Positions 7,043 through 14,954 of a stretch of DNA of 39,457 bases are shown piece after piece. Each line of letters starts with the position of its first letter. The stretch's first letter is position 1. Under the pieces are notes generated by a model. That model worked only from the letters and a program-made list of their open reading frames with translations, did no database searches and was not told where the DNA came from. The position numbers and the translations under genes are program-made. The DNA comes from Streptomyces milbemycinicus (GTDB lineage Bacteria > Actinomycetota > Actinomycetes > Streptomycetales > Streptomycetaceae), in contig NZ_MUNE01000400.1 of the NCBI RefSeq assembly GCF_002154605.1, positions 1 through 39,457 of the forward strand, given 5' to 3'.

Positions 7043-7834
7043 ATGGCGGACGAGAGCGTGCAGCACCCGAGCCTGATCGTCCCGATCGGCCACGTCGAGC
7101 CCGTGCCGCGACGCATCCGGGGGCTGATCGGCGGCCGCGTCGTCTTCGACACCCGGCGCGCTCTGTACGTATGGGAGCGGCCCGCCTACCCCCAGTTCAG
7201 CATCCCGGTCGAGGACATGGTCGAGGGTGTGCTGACCGATGACCACCACACCGAACCGCTGGGCGCCGGTCCCGCGCGGCGCCACTCCCTGCACATCGGA
7301 CCTGAGGTCCGCCAGGGCGCCGCGTGGCTCTGGGACGACGGCGCCCCGGAGCCCCTGCGCGGCACCGTCCGCTTCGAGTGGGAGGCGCTGGACTCCTGGT
7401 TCGAGGAGGACGAGCCGGTCTTCGTCCACCCGAGGAGCCCCTACTCCCGAGTGGACGCGCTGCGCTCCTCCAGCAGCGTCCGTGTGGAGCTCGACGGGAC
7501 CGTACTGGCCGACGCACCGCACTGCGTAAAGCTGTTCGAGACCGGCCTGCCCACCCGCTACTACCTCGACCGCACCCACATCGACTGGCCCCGGCTGCGC
7601 CCCACCGACACGGTGACCAGCTGTCCGTACAAGGGGACGACGAGCGGCTACTGGTCGTTCGACAGCGACGTCGCCACCCACGAGGACATCGCTTGGGCAT
7701 ACGACTTCCCGACGGCCCACGCCAACCGCATCGCGGGACTGGTCGCGTTCTACAACGAACAAGTCGACCTGTACATCGACGGCACACTGCTGCCGCGCCC
7801 CACCCACCCGACCTCGGCCGCGCCGGCCAAGTAG
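7043..7834 (+). CDS. DUF427 domain protein (two tandem copies)
   Basis: A protein of 263 residues from the ATG at 7043, with GAGGT about ten bases upstream. The DUF427 fold appears twice: a divergent copy at about residues 20-110 (GGRVVFDTRRALYVWERPAYPQF) and a canonical copy at about 148-250, with VELDGTVLADAPHCVKLFET, TRYYLDRTHIDW, SCPYKGTTSGYWSF and a C-terminal FYNEQVDLYIDG. The family forms small beta-barrel-like proteins of unknown biochemical role, common and often duplicated in actinomycetes. It stands alone on the plus strand and ends 16 bases before the convergent end of the LLM oxidoreductase gene. Confidence 0.85.
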   Translation: MADESVQHPSLIVPIGHVEPVPRRIRGLIGGRVVFDTRRALYVWERPAYPQFSIPVEDMVEGVLTDDHHTEPLGAGPARRHSLHIGPEVRQGAAWLWDDGAPEPLRGTVRFEWEALDSWFEEDEPVFVHPRSPYSRVDALRSSSSVRVELDGTVLADAPHCVKLFETGLPTRYYLDRTHIDWPRLRPTDTVTSCPYKGTTSGYWSFDSDVATHEDIAWAYDFPTAHANRIAGLVAFYNEQVDLYIDGTLLPRPTHPTSAAPAK

Positions 7835-7850
7835 CCCGGCGCACGCGTCT

Positions 7851-8912
7851 TCAGCACACAGCCGACTGGCTTCCAGGACCTCGAAGATCCCCCTTTCCCT
7901 GCCGAATCGCCTGAAGAACCTGCAGAGTGTGCGCGCCAGATGGGTCATCCGGTGTAGAACAAGGCAGCGCAACTACTTCGTCAACCGCCGCCCCGTAGGC
8001 CAGCAGACCTTGCCGAACAGCTTCCTTGTCACCGAATATTCCGATTTTTTTGACCAGTTCGAACGGCACCGCCTCAATCAATTGAGAACGACGAGGCCGG
8101 GGTGAACTCCGGGCGAAGTCAACCACATCACCGTACCCAGCACGCGCGAACATCTCGCTGTATCCGGGTGCGTTGAGGTAATCGGCCAGCATGTTTCGCA
8201 CTTGCTTCAGGGCTGCCGCCCCCGCGGTAGCGGCTACCGGCACCCAGGCGGCGACCGGCGGCCGGGGGCGCAGGGCAGCCTCTGACTCCTTGGCGAGTTG
8301 TTTGGCCAACTCCGCTGCCGTCTCAACGGTGACGAGAGCCACCGCCATTCGGTCGGCCTGGCGGGCTGCCGTGCGGATGGTGTGCGTCCCGAAGGCGGCC
8401 ATCGTGAGATATCCAGTGGGCGCGGGAAGGCGCAATCGGTATCCGCGGGTCCGGATCACCTGACCGTCGACTACCGCCCTCTCTTGGGCAAGAAAATGCC
8501 TTAGGGCCTGCACGGATTCACTCATGGCTCTGGCCGGTCGCCTGTGGTCACGCCCGTGCCAACCTGTGACGATGATGGGGCTGGATGGCCCCACTGCGAT
8601 GCGCACCTTCCTGCCACCGGAAAGAGCGGCGACGCTGGCCGCACCTCTTGCGATCATTGCGGGGTCCCGAACCGCGACGGGAAGCGGCCCCAGAGTCAGT
8701 GGAATTCTCTGTGTGCAGCTTCCGATAGCTGTGGCCAGGGCGAAGGTGTCATAGGTTTCTCTCTCGCCGATCCATAATTCGGGAAAGTTGTACTCGTCAG
8801 CGAGTTTCGCCGTCTCCAGCGCTTCATGCGTCGGCCGATCCTTCCAGAGCCCCAAGCCCACCGTGATCTGCGGCAGATTCTCGGCCCCGGCAGCAGTGCG
8901 GTCACTGTTCAT
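7851..8912 (-). CDS. LLM-class F420/flavin-dependent oxidoreductase
   Basis: A protein of 353 residues with GGAGGAG before its ATG. The luciferase-like TIM-barrel pattern is visible: ETAKLADEYNFPELWIGE near the start, GSCTQRIPLTLGPLPVAVRDPAMIARGAASVAAL (the conserved LLM segment), then a glycine-rich segment and a C-terminal ALVAYG-like region. Such enzymes move hydride with F420 or oxygenate with FMN; the ELWIGE strand and overall length favour the F420-dependent group. The gene is last in a minus-strand set with the dioxygenase alpha and beta genes; the beta-subunit stop lies 17 bases upstream of this start. Codon use is less G/C-rich than in the flanks. It may reduce or oxidise an intermediate produced by the dioxygenase; this is inference from context. 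Confidence 0.82.
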   Translation of the reverse strand: MNSDRTAAGAENLPQITVGLGLWKDRPTHEALETAKLADEYNFPELWIGERETYDTFALATAIGSCTQRIPLTLGPLPVAVRDPAMIARGAASVAALSGGRKVRIAVGPSSPIIVTGWHGRDHRRPARAMSESVQALRHFLAQERAVVDGQVIRTRGYRLRLPAPTGYLTMAAFGTHTIRTAARQADRMAVALVTVETAAELAKQLAKESEAALRPRPPVAAWVPVAATAGAAALKQVRNMLADYLNAPGYSEMFARAGYGDVVDFARSSPRPRRSQLIEAVPFELVKKIGIFGDKEAVRQGLLAYGAAVDEVVALPCSTPDDPSGAHTLQVLQAIRQGKGDLRGPGSQSAVC

Positions 8913-8929
8913 GTGGCTCCTCCGCTCGA

Positions 8930-9520
8930 TTATAGAAACGTGTTGATAGACGGCGCCGGCAAAGTACTGTCCTGCAGCAGGATGGTGCGGCGAGCAATAC
9001 GGAGAGAGCCGTCCTTAAGACGCCGCAGCCTATCTTCGCGGCGCGCATACAACGTGTGCCTCTCGTTCTCGAATCGGCTGGAGTAAAGGATCAGCACGGA
9101 GTGAACGTCCAGGTTCCTTGGAGTGCCAGCGGGTATGACCTCAACGTTACTGACGACGTGCAAGTGACGGATCGGGGGGTCCTGGGACCACGCAGCCGGA
9201 TGTTCAAGGTGCTGCGCACGCTCCTTGAGTAATCTCCTGTCGTGATCGAAATAGGCCATCCGTTCAGGGCCGTACGTTCCTGCCGGGTCCCGGCGCTGAC
9301 GGTCTTCAATTCCGGGCATCCAATAATGGATGTCGTCGGCGCACAGTTCCAACCATTGAAGATACTTCCCGTTGTCGAGGAGCCGAGCCTCCTTGTAGAG
9401 GAAGTTCTCCACCTCTCGTTGAAGGGCTAGCGGTTCAAGTACCTCCACGAGCGGCTGCGGCAACTGGAAACCCAGGAATCCTGAAGAGGATTGCGGTGGA
9501 ACAAGAGGAGATTCGTTCAT
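8930..9520 (-). CDS. Aromatic-ring-hydroxylating dioxygenase, beta subunit
   Basis: A protein of 196 residues matching the small subunit of Rieske ring-hydroxylating dioxygenases (biphenyl / 3-phenylpropionate type). Visible family features are the N-terminal EVENFLYKEARLLDNGKYLQWLEL, the DDIHYWMP strand, YFDHDRRLLKERAQHL, RHLHVVSNVEVIP and the YSSRFENERHTLYARREDRLRR segment ending in ARRTILLQDS. The subunit has an NTF2-like fold and stabilises the alpha3beta3 hexamer; it does not bind metal. Its ATG overlaps the stop of the alpha subunit by four bases (9517-9520), so the two are translationally coupled. No ferredoxin or reductase gene is present in the window, so electrons must come from partners elsewhere. 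Confidence 0.92.
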   Translation of the reverse strand: MNESPLVPPQSSSGFLGFQLPQPLVEVLEPLALQREVENFLYKEARLLDNGKYLQWLELCADDIHYWMPGIEDRQRRDPAGTYGPERMAYFDHDRRLLKERAQHLEHPAAWSQDPPIRHLHVVSNVEVIPAGTPRNLDVHSVLILYSSRFENERHTLYARREDRLRRLKDGSLRIARRTILLQDSTLPAPSINTFL

Positions 9521-10853
9521 GGCGTCTCCGTAGATGTTGAGTCGCTGCTGACGTCACCCCAAATGGGGGCGAGCATGAGAGCGCGCCACCGTTTATAGTA
9601 GGCTCGCGCATTCTCCTCGCTTACCTGCCCCTTGGAGACGTTGAGCCCTTCAGGCAGTCCCGGGAGTGATATGCGATTTCCCTCACCCAGCGCACTGTAC
9701 AAATGATGTTTTCGGGTGGCGGTGCCCTGGTGGGACGCGGTCGCACCTTGCCAGGGCGGCACGTCATCACTCTCGAATACACCGGTCGGGGAAAATGTAT
9801 GCATCGCCCCTACGCGCCATGCATCCTTCACTTCTTCAGGAGCATTCTTGTTGACCAGGACATAGGTGTGCAGAACCGTTTGACTGGGGCTCACCGGCCG
9901 CCAGACACGAAAGGTGTTCTGCCCGGGAAGGAACGAGAAATTCGGGAAGACCGTAACCGAGCTGGTGGAGCCGACCGCCCAAGCGCGAGGCCATCCGAGT
10001 CGCTCAATGAACTGTTGCTCGTGCTCTCGCAAATAATCTTTGACGAGCGGCTGCCAAGAGTAGCAGCGTTACCGCGCTTATCGAGATTGAACTCCCAGCA
10101 ATGCCCATTTGCATTGACTTGATAGCTTTCGGCGTCAGGACCTCCGAGAAGGGGAACTTGACGGCCTAGCATCACTTGCGCTCCGGACGCATGGGTATAC
10201 CGGGCGTGAAGAGCATCGCTCGCAAAGTTCTCGGCAGGAATTTTGTAGTTACAGGATATTTCAGAGCGGATGGATCCGGGAAGGAACTCCGTTCCTCCTG
10301 GGTCGTTGTCGAGAATGGTGTCCATCATGTAGCTGAACGGACCCAGGTAATCAGCCAGCGAGGGTGCTGTGGGGTCGAGGTTCCCGAAAACTAATCCTTT
10401 ATAGCTGTCCACCTGTGCAACAGGCCGAAGTCCCAGCTCGGAACGATCGAATCCCGGGGTACGCTCGAAGGCACCCACCTCGTGCAGCGATCTCAGCTTG
10501 CCGTCGGTATCGAAAGACCAGCAATGATAGTTGCAGACGAAGGTCTTTGCGTTTCCGACTGCAGCTCTGACTACAGGGTTTGCTCGATGCGGACAGCTAT
10601 TCAGGTATGCACCGATCGTGTTATCCCGCCGCCGGACGACCAGCACATTATCGCGCCCCATCCAGGTGGTGAGAAACGAGCCATACTCGGGGAGTTGAGA
10701 CTCATGAGCAAGGAAGAGCCAACATCGCCCGAATATCCTCTCCAATTCAAGATCATAAACATCAGGGTCCTGAAATATTCGAGGGTCGAGCCGCCCTCGG
10801 TCCAGATCTTTCAGGGCCAGAATCTCTCGGAGATGTGCAGATAAAGCAGTCAT
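9517..10853 (-). pseudogene. Ring-hydroxylating dioxygenase, alpha subunit (frameshifted)
   Basis: The large catalytic subunit is split over two frames. Frame one starts at the ATG at 10853 and holds the Rieske site Cys87-Pro-His89 and Cys107-x2-His110, then [15 protein letters not shown], giving Asp213, His216 and His221 around the mononuclear iron. It stays coherent to about NAATLG (10055). From there the continuing homology, [20 protein letters not shown] through to the C-terminal EENARAYYKRWRALM, is in the next frame down to 9517. Loss of one base near 10053-10055 explains the shift (CTT GGn CAG). Neither half alone would be active. All visible metal ligands in the first half are intact and the coupled beta subunit is intact, so the mutation is recent or a sequencing error. 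Programmed frameshifting is possible but there is no slippery run. Confidence 0.85.
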
Positions 10854-11309
10854 GACGCCTTCTGTCTACTGGGATTCACCCAAGAGCGACCGTAACAATC
10901 TTCGTGCTCGACGAGCATGGAGCGACCGGCAAACAGCAGACAGCCATCGCGCCTGGGCGGAGGCGCCCACCCTCCCGGCCGGCCACTCAGAGCCGTCCCG
11001 GTCACCCAACCGCAGGGGAACCGACGGCAGAGACACAGACACAGGTAGGGAGTAGCTCCCGGGACGGTCTACAGATGCTGGTCGCACACCGCACACCCCA
11101 TCGGACTCCCTGTTCACGAGGCCCTCCATGGGAGTCGATGGGTCAATCGACCGACGCAAGCTAACCACTGCCCTCAAGAGCGGTAAACCCCAAGGTGTGG
11201 ACACAAGTGGTCGAGTAAGCCTGACATGAGCGGGGTCCTGACAGTACCCGTCAGTCCATTGCAGAATCGGTAGCCTCTTGGACCACCTCACGCCGAAAAG
11301 GAGGACTCG
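10854..11309. promoter_or_regulatory. Divergent promoter region of the catabolic island
   Basis: This 456-base gap separates the divergent dioxygenase and CoA-ligase units and shows no convincing gene. TGCTCG-A-CGAGCA at 10905-10917 is a perfect dyad about 52 bases before the dioxygenase start. CTGAC at 11238-11242 and GTCAG at 11250-11254 form an inverted repeat about 56 bases before the ligase start. Both are reasonable operator candidates; no regulator gene lies next to them. Confidence 0.5.
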
Positions 11310-12878
11310 ATGTCCTTACCGGAGCCCACCGAGGGAACGACGGCTGCAGTTGGAGTCGGACGGCGCGCCCACACCACCGTCGTCGACGCCTTCCGAAACG
11401 CGGTCGAAACCGCTCCCGATCGCATCGCGCTGCGCCAAGGCGAGGGACAGCTCACCTACCAGGAGTATGGGCGGTGCGTGGCCGGCTTGGCAGCATGCCT
11501 GGAGAGGGCAGGCGTAGCCGACCGGCCCGTGGCGCTCGTGCTGCCCAACAGCATTGAGATGGCCGTATCAATCTTCGCTGTCCTGACCGCCCGAGCCCAA
11601 GTAGCACTGTTCAATCCCGCGTATACAGCTTCTGAGCTGCGGCTGCTGCTAGCTGATGCTGCCCCGGCCGCCATCGTGGCAAGCCCCGGTGCGGACAACG
11701 TCGCAACCGCGCTGGAATCCAGTGAACCACCTGCTTTATTCACTGTCGGCTCGGCAGACCTTTCGCTTGATTGCTGGCGCAGCGATCCATCACTGGATAT
11801 CGACAACCGCCTCCGCCCGCGTGCCAACGAATTGGCAACTCTGATGTACACGGGAGGAACGACAGGGGTTCCCAAAGGTGTGATCCACAATCATGCCTCC
11901 CTGATGGCCACGGTACATGCGATGGAAGCCTGTTGGCCTACACGGCTTGACACCGAGGTATGGGCCACCGTCGCACCGATGACGCACATATGGGGCCTGC
12001 TGATGGGTGTGCTCAATCCTGTTTACGGCCGCGCTAGTGTCGTGAGTTTCCCGCGCTTCCAACCCAGCGCCGTCATCGATGCGATGGCGGAATACGGGAT
12101 CAGCGTATTCTCTGGTGGCCCTGCGGCGATCTACAGCGGTCTCCTGGCTGCCCCAAATCTCGCCTCGGCAGATCTCCGGCAGCTTCGTGTCTGCCCAGGC
12201 GGCGGCTCCCCTTTCCCTGCCTCGGTGCTCCGCCAATGGAAAGACGCTACTGGCGTGGAGATTCGTGAAGCATATGGCATGACTGAGGTAGCACCGATCA
12301 CAAGTCAGGCACCAGGAGAGAAAGCACTGGCTGGCTCCGTAGGTCGCCCTGCGCCCCAGGTTGAAGTGTGCATCGCTTCAGATGGAGGCCAGGGTCCGCA
12401 GCCCGTCGGCGCTGTGGGGGAAATTTTGGTGCGCTGTCCGCAGCGCATGTTCCGAGGTTATCACCGAAGGCCAGAGGATACAGCGAAAGCACTTACAGAT
12501 GGCTGGTTGCGAACAGGTGATATCGGTCGACTTGACGCAGAGGGGTACTTGTACGTCGTCGACCGCGCGAAGGACATGATTCTTGTAGGCGGGTTCAACG
12601 TTTTCCCGCGTGAGATAGACGAGGTCATAGCCTCACATCCCCACGTTGCGCACTCGGTCACCATTGGAGTACCTGATCCACGGAGGGGTGAGCAGCCAAT
12701 AACATTCATTGTGCCCGTTGCAGGCAAATCGCCCGACTTGGAGAATATTAACGGTCATTGCGTCGAGCGTCTCGTCAAATACAAGCGACCTACTCGCATC
12801 ATAGTGTTGGACAAGATTCCATACACCCCCGCCAGAAAAGTGGACCGTATGGCCTTGCGTTCTCTATTCACTCAGTGA
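11310..12878 (+). CDS. Acyl-CoA ligase (AMP-dependent synthetase)
   Basis: A protein of 522 residues with a strong AGGAGG before the ATG. ANL-superfamily motifs are complete: YTGGTTGVPKG at 180-190, YGMTE, GEILVRCP, TGDIGRLDAEGYLYVVDRAKD and the C-terminal catalytic Lys in TPARKVDR (about 510). It would activate a carboxylic acid through acyl-AMP and join it to CoA. The YxVDRxKDMIxxGGFNVFPREIDEVI stretch is typical of aryl/medium-chain acyl-CoA ligases rather than FAALs. Divergent from the dioxygenase and LLM genes and sharing their lower GC, it fits a route in which an aromatic or phenylpropanoid-type acid is activated and ring-oxidised. The substrate is inferred from context only. Confidence 0.88.
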   Translation: MSLPEPTEGTTAAVGVGRRAHTTVVDAFRNAVETAPDRIALRQGEGQLTYQEYGRCVAGLAACLERAGVADRPVALVLPNSIEMAVSIFAVLTARAQVALFNPAYTASELRLLLADAAPAAIVASPGADNVATALESSEPPALFTVGSADLSLDCWRSDPSLDIDNRLRPRANELATLMYTGGTTGVPKGVIHNHASLMATVHAMEACWPTRLDTEVWATVAPMTHIWGLLMGVLNPVYGRASVVSFPRFQPSAVIDAMAEYGISVFSGGPAAIYSGLLAAPNLASADLRQLRVCPGGGSPFPASVLRQWKDATGVEIREAYGMTEVAPITSQAPGEKALAGSVGRPAPQVEVCIASDGGQGPQPVGAVGEILVRCPQRMFRGYHRRPEDTAKALTDGWLRTGDIGRLDAEGYLYVVDRAKDMILVGGFNVFPREIDEVIASHPHVAHSVTIGVPDPRRGEQPITFIVPVAGKSPDLENINGHCVERLVKYKRPTRIIVLDKIPYTPARKVDRMALRSLFTQ

Positions 12879-13084
12879 CCGACGCGCACTCTCACATGTG
12901 GAATTGACTGAATTTCAGAAGCCCGGTGTCCCATCTGTTCGGCGCCGCGCCTGTCTCGTTCCTGTGCCGCATGGCCGGCCGATGGCCTGGCCGACGCCGG
13001 CCACGGCAACGAAGGGAATCGGCTCGGCGGCAGCGGAGGGCGACGGGCGGGGCGCTTGCGTCGTGCGGCTGTGGGCCACATCAC

Positions 13085-13108
13085 GATGCAGTCACGTGAC
13101 GCATACCG
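13085..13108. repeat. 24-bp motif, copy 1
   Basis: Starts GATGCAGTCACGTGAC and ends GCATACCG; it matches the copy at 13705 at 22 of 24 positions and contains the palindrome GTCACGTGAC. It could be an operator half of a local regulator or a scar of duplication. Confidence 0.7.
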
Positions 13109-13218
13109 GCGGTGCGCGGCCGGAGCCAGAATCGTGATGCGAAGCCGTGCATCTCCACCTCGGAGGAGCGCTCATGGTCATCGAAGGCTCATGGCTCGTA
13201 GGACTTGGGTTCCATACT

Positions 13219-13581
13219 TCATGCGGTCGGCTCGTACGCCAGTTCTATGTCATCGACGGCGTAGCCGATCTTGAGCAGGCCCGAGAGGAGGCTCTTGAGA
13301 AGAGTGCCGCCCCAGGTGAACGCGCGGCCCGGGACGGTCTCCGGCCCATCGACGGGTGCGTCGAGATACGACGGGTGATACGCGACCCGCTGGGCGTCCG
13401 GCGGCTGTCCGCCCCGAGTCCGTGTCCGGCGTGAGTCCACCGGCAGCCGTGCTGCCCCGTCGCGGACACCGCGACCAGCCCGGGACGAGCAGCCGCCTGC
13501 TGAGCGGGTCGGCGCCGGCCGGTGGTGATGAACCAGAGGCCGTTCCCACGCTCGCTCAGGACCGGCCGCAGCGGCTGGCAC
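13219..13581 (-). pseudogene. Unidentified gene remnant
   Basis: A 120-codon open frame whose last 55 residues look like real protein (SYLDAPVDGPETVPGRAFTW, then KSLLSGLLKIGYAVDDIELA), ending in EPTA. The N-terminal half is Arg/Ala/Pro-rich and reads like frame-shadow sequence, while another minus-strand frame upstream takes up the protein-like character. I read this as the C-terminal end of a frameshifted gene. No family is recognised. A real small gene cannot be excluded, but no ribosome binding site or convincing start is visible. Confidence 0.3.
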
Positions 13582-13704
13582 AGTCCCGCGACCACCGGTT
13601 CGGCCCTGACCCGATGCTCGTGCCCCGCGGTACCTGGGCGCCTACAGGGCCCGTCGCACCCAGGTCGGGTTGCCTCCGGACCAGCGCGAGGACCGTTGTG
13701 TCCA

Positions 13705-13728
13705 GATGCAGTCACATGACTCATACCG
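13705..13728. repeat. 24-bp motif, copy 2
   Basis: Starts GATGCAGTCACATGAC and ends TCATACCG. It lies exactly 620 bases after copy 1 and about 290 bases before the MBL-fold gene. The core AGTCAcaTGACT is close to a perfect dyad. Confidence 0.7.
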
Positions 13729-14017
13729 CAGCACGCCCCGAGCGACACACCATGGCTGAGCAGGGTCGTCCACGGAACGGACGCGTACCGGGCGGCCCTG
13801 TTTCCACCGGCGAAGCCCCGACGGTCTGATGCCCGCACCCGGCCTCGGCGGCGGGACCGCCCGAGGCCGAAGACGCCGCGGCCGCGGTCACAGCGCCACC
13901 GGTGCACTGCCCCGCAGGGGCGCGGCACCCCCCATACCCGTCATGAGCAGCCGCTCATCCGCATCTCGCGGGCGCCTGCGGCCCGAGCACGCGGAACCGA
14001 TCGAACTGGAGAGAATC

Positions 14018-14932
14018 GTGGACACCATCACCCTGGGCGATGTCACCGTGACCCGTGTCTGGGAGTACTACGGTCCTGTTGACCTGACGCCGGAAGTGTT
14101 CGTCCCGGAGAGCCCGGCGGAGGCGTGGGAGACCCACCGTTCCTGGCTGGTTCCGGACTTCCTGAACGCCGAGACCGGGATCGTCAACTCGGCGATCCAG
14201 ACCTGGGTGCTGCGCAGCGAGGGCAAGACCATCCTGGTCGACACCGGCGTCGGCAACCACAAGGAGCGCCCGTACGCGCCCGTGTGGAGCCGGCTGAACA
14301 CCGACTTCCTGAGCAACCTCGCCCGCGCCGGGGTCAGCCCCGAGGACGTCGACATCGTGGTCAACACGCACCTGCACATCGACCACGTCGGCTGGAACAC
14401 CTACCTCGACGGCCGGACCTGGGTGCCGACGTTCCCCAACGCCACCTACCTCATGCCCAAGGCGGACTTCGACTTCTGGAACCCCGCCAACGAGCACAAG
14501 CCCCTGCTCGGCCGCGGTAACCAGAATGTCTTCGAGGACAGCGTCGCCCCCGTGCACCAGGCCGGCCTGACCCACCTCTGGGAGGACAGCCACCGGATCG
14601 ACGGCAACCTGATCCTCGACCTCGCCCCCGGCCACACTCCGGGCTCGTCGGTGCTGAGGCTGGAGTCCGGATCGGACCGGGCCCTCTTCGTCGGCGACCT
14701 GATGCACAGCCCGGTCCAGATCCACGAGCCCGACGCCAACAGCTGCTTCTGCGAGGACCCCGCCGAGGCCCGTGCCACCCGCCGCAAGCTCCTGGGCTCG
14801 GCGGTCGACAACAACGCCCTCGTCTTCCCCGCGCACTTTCCCGGGCACGGCGCCGCTGAAGTGGTCCGCGAGGGAGACAAGTTCGCCATCAAGGGCTGGG
14901 CGCCCTTCGCCCCGTACACCGAGCAGGTCTGA
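14018..14932 (+). CDS. MBL-fold metallo-hydrolase (lactonase-like)
   Basis: A protein of 304 residues from the GTG at 14018, chosen for the GGAGAG five bases before it; the open frame extends 63 codons upstream but that part is Arg/Gly-rich noise. The metal site is complete: NTHLHIDH gives His118, His120, Asp122 and His123; PGHTPGS gives His206; FVGD gives Asp227; and FPAHFPGH supplies the last His. The arrangement, length and GxGNHK region after VDTG match the metallo-beta-lactamase group that holds N-acyl-homoserine lactonases and other lactone or ester hydrolases. No signal peptide is present, so it is cytoplasmic. The carboxylesterase gene starts 22 bases downstream; the pair probably forms an operon acting in sequence on one ester or lactone substrate, which I infer only from the context. 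Confidence 0.85.
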   Translation: MDTITLGDVTVTRVWEYYGPVDLTPEVFVPESPAEAWETHRSWLVPDFLNAETGIVNSAIQTWVLRSEGKTILVDTGVGNHKERPYAPVWSRLNTDFLSNLARAGVSPEDVDIVVNTHLHIDHVGWNTYLDGRTWVPTFPNATYLMPKADFDFWNPANEHKPLLGRGNQNVFEDSVAPVHQAGLTHLWEDSHRIDGNLILDLAPGHTPGSSVLRLESGSDRALFVGDLMHSPVQIHEPDANSCFCEDPAEARATRRKLLGSAVDNNALVFPAHFPGHGAAEVVREGDKFAIKGWAPFAPYTEQV

Positions 14933-14954
14933 GCCCCCGCGGAAAGGCATCGCT

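Larger units (their letters stand above)
12879..14017. other. Degraded region without an intact gene
   Basis: About 1.1 kb between the CoA ligase and the MBL-fold gene. No frame has a full-length recognisable protein. On the minus strand, fragments with protein-like character appear in different frames: one ends at 13219 with the stretch LLSGLLKIGYAVDDIELAYE, another reads VVAGLCQPLRPVLSERGNG near 13530-13610. This pattern suggests a frameshifted remnant of one gene that I cannot identify. Two copies of a 24-bp motif (13085 and 13705) bracket it. Confidence 0.5.

Noticed and set aside
10045..10060. Programmed ribosomal frameshift in the dioxygenase alpha subunit
   Set aside because: No heptameric slippery sequence or pseudoknot is visible, and the family does not use it; mutation or sequence error is simpler.
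12872..13137. Small open frames after the CoA ligase
   Set aside because: Both strands have short frames with no ribosome site, no motif and skewed composition.
13085..13728. The two 24-bp motifs as ends of an insertion sequence
   Set aside because: They are direct rather than inverted, and the 620-bp interval shows no transposase; kept only as an unexplained repeat.
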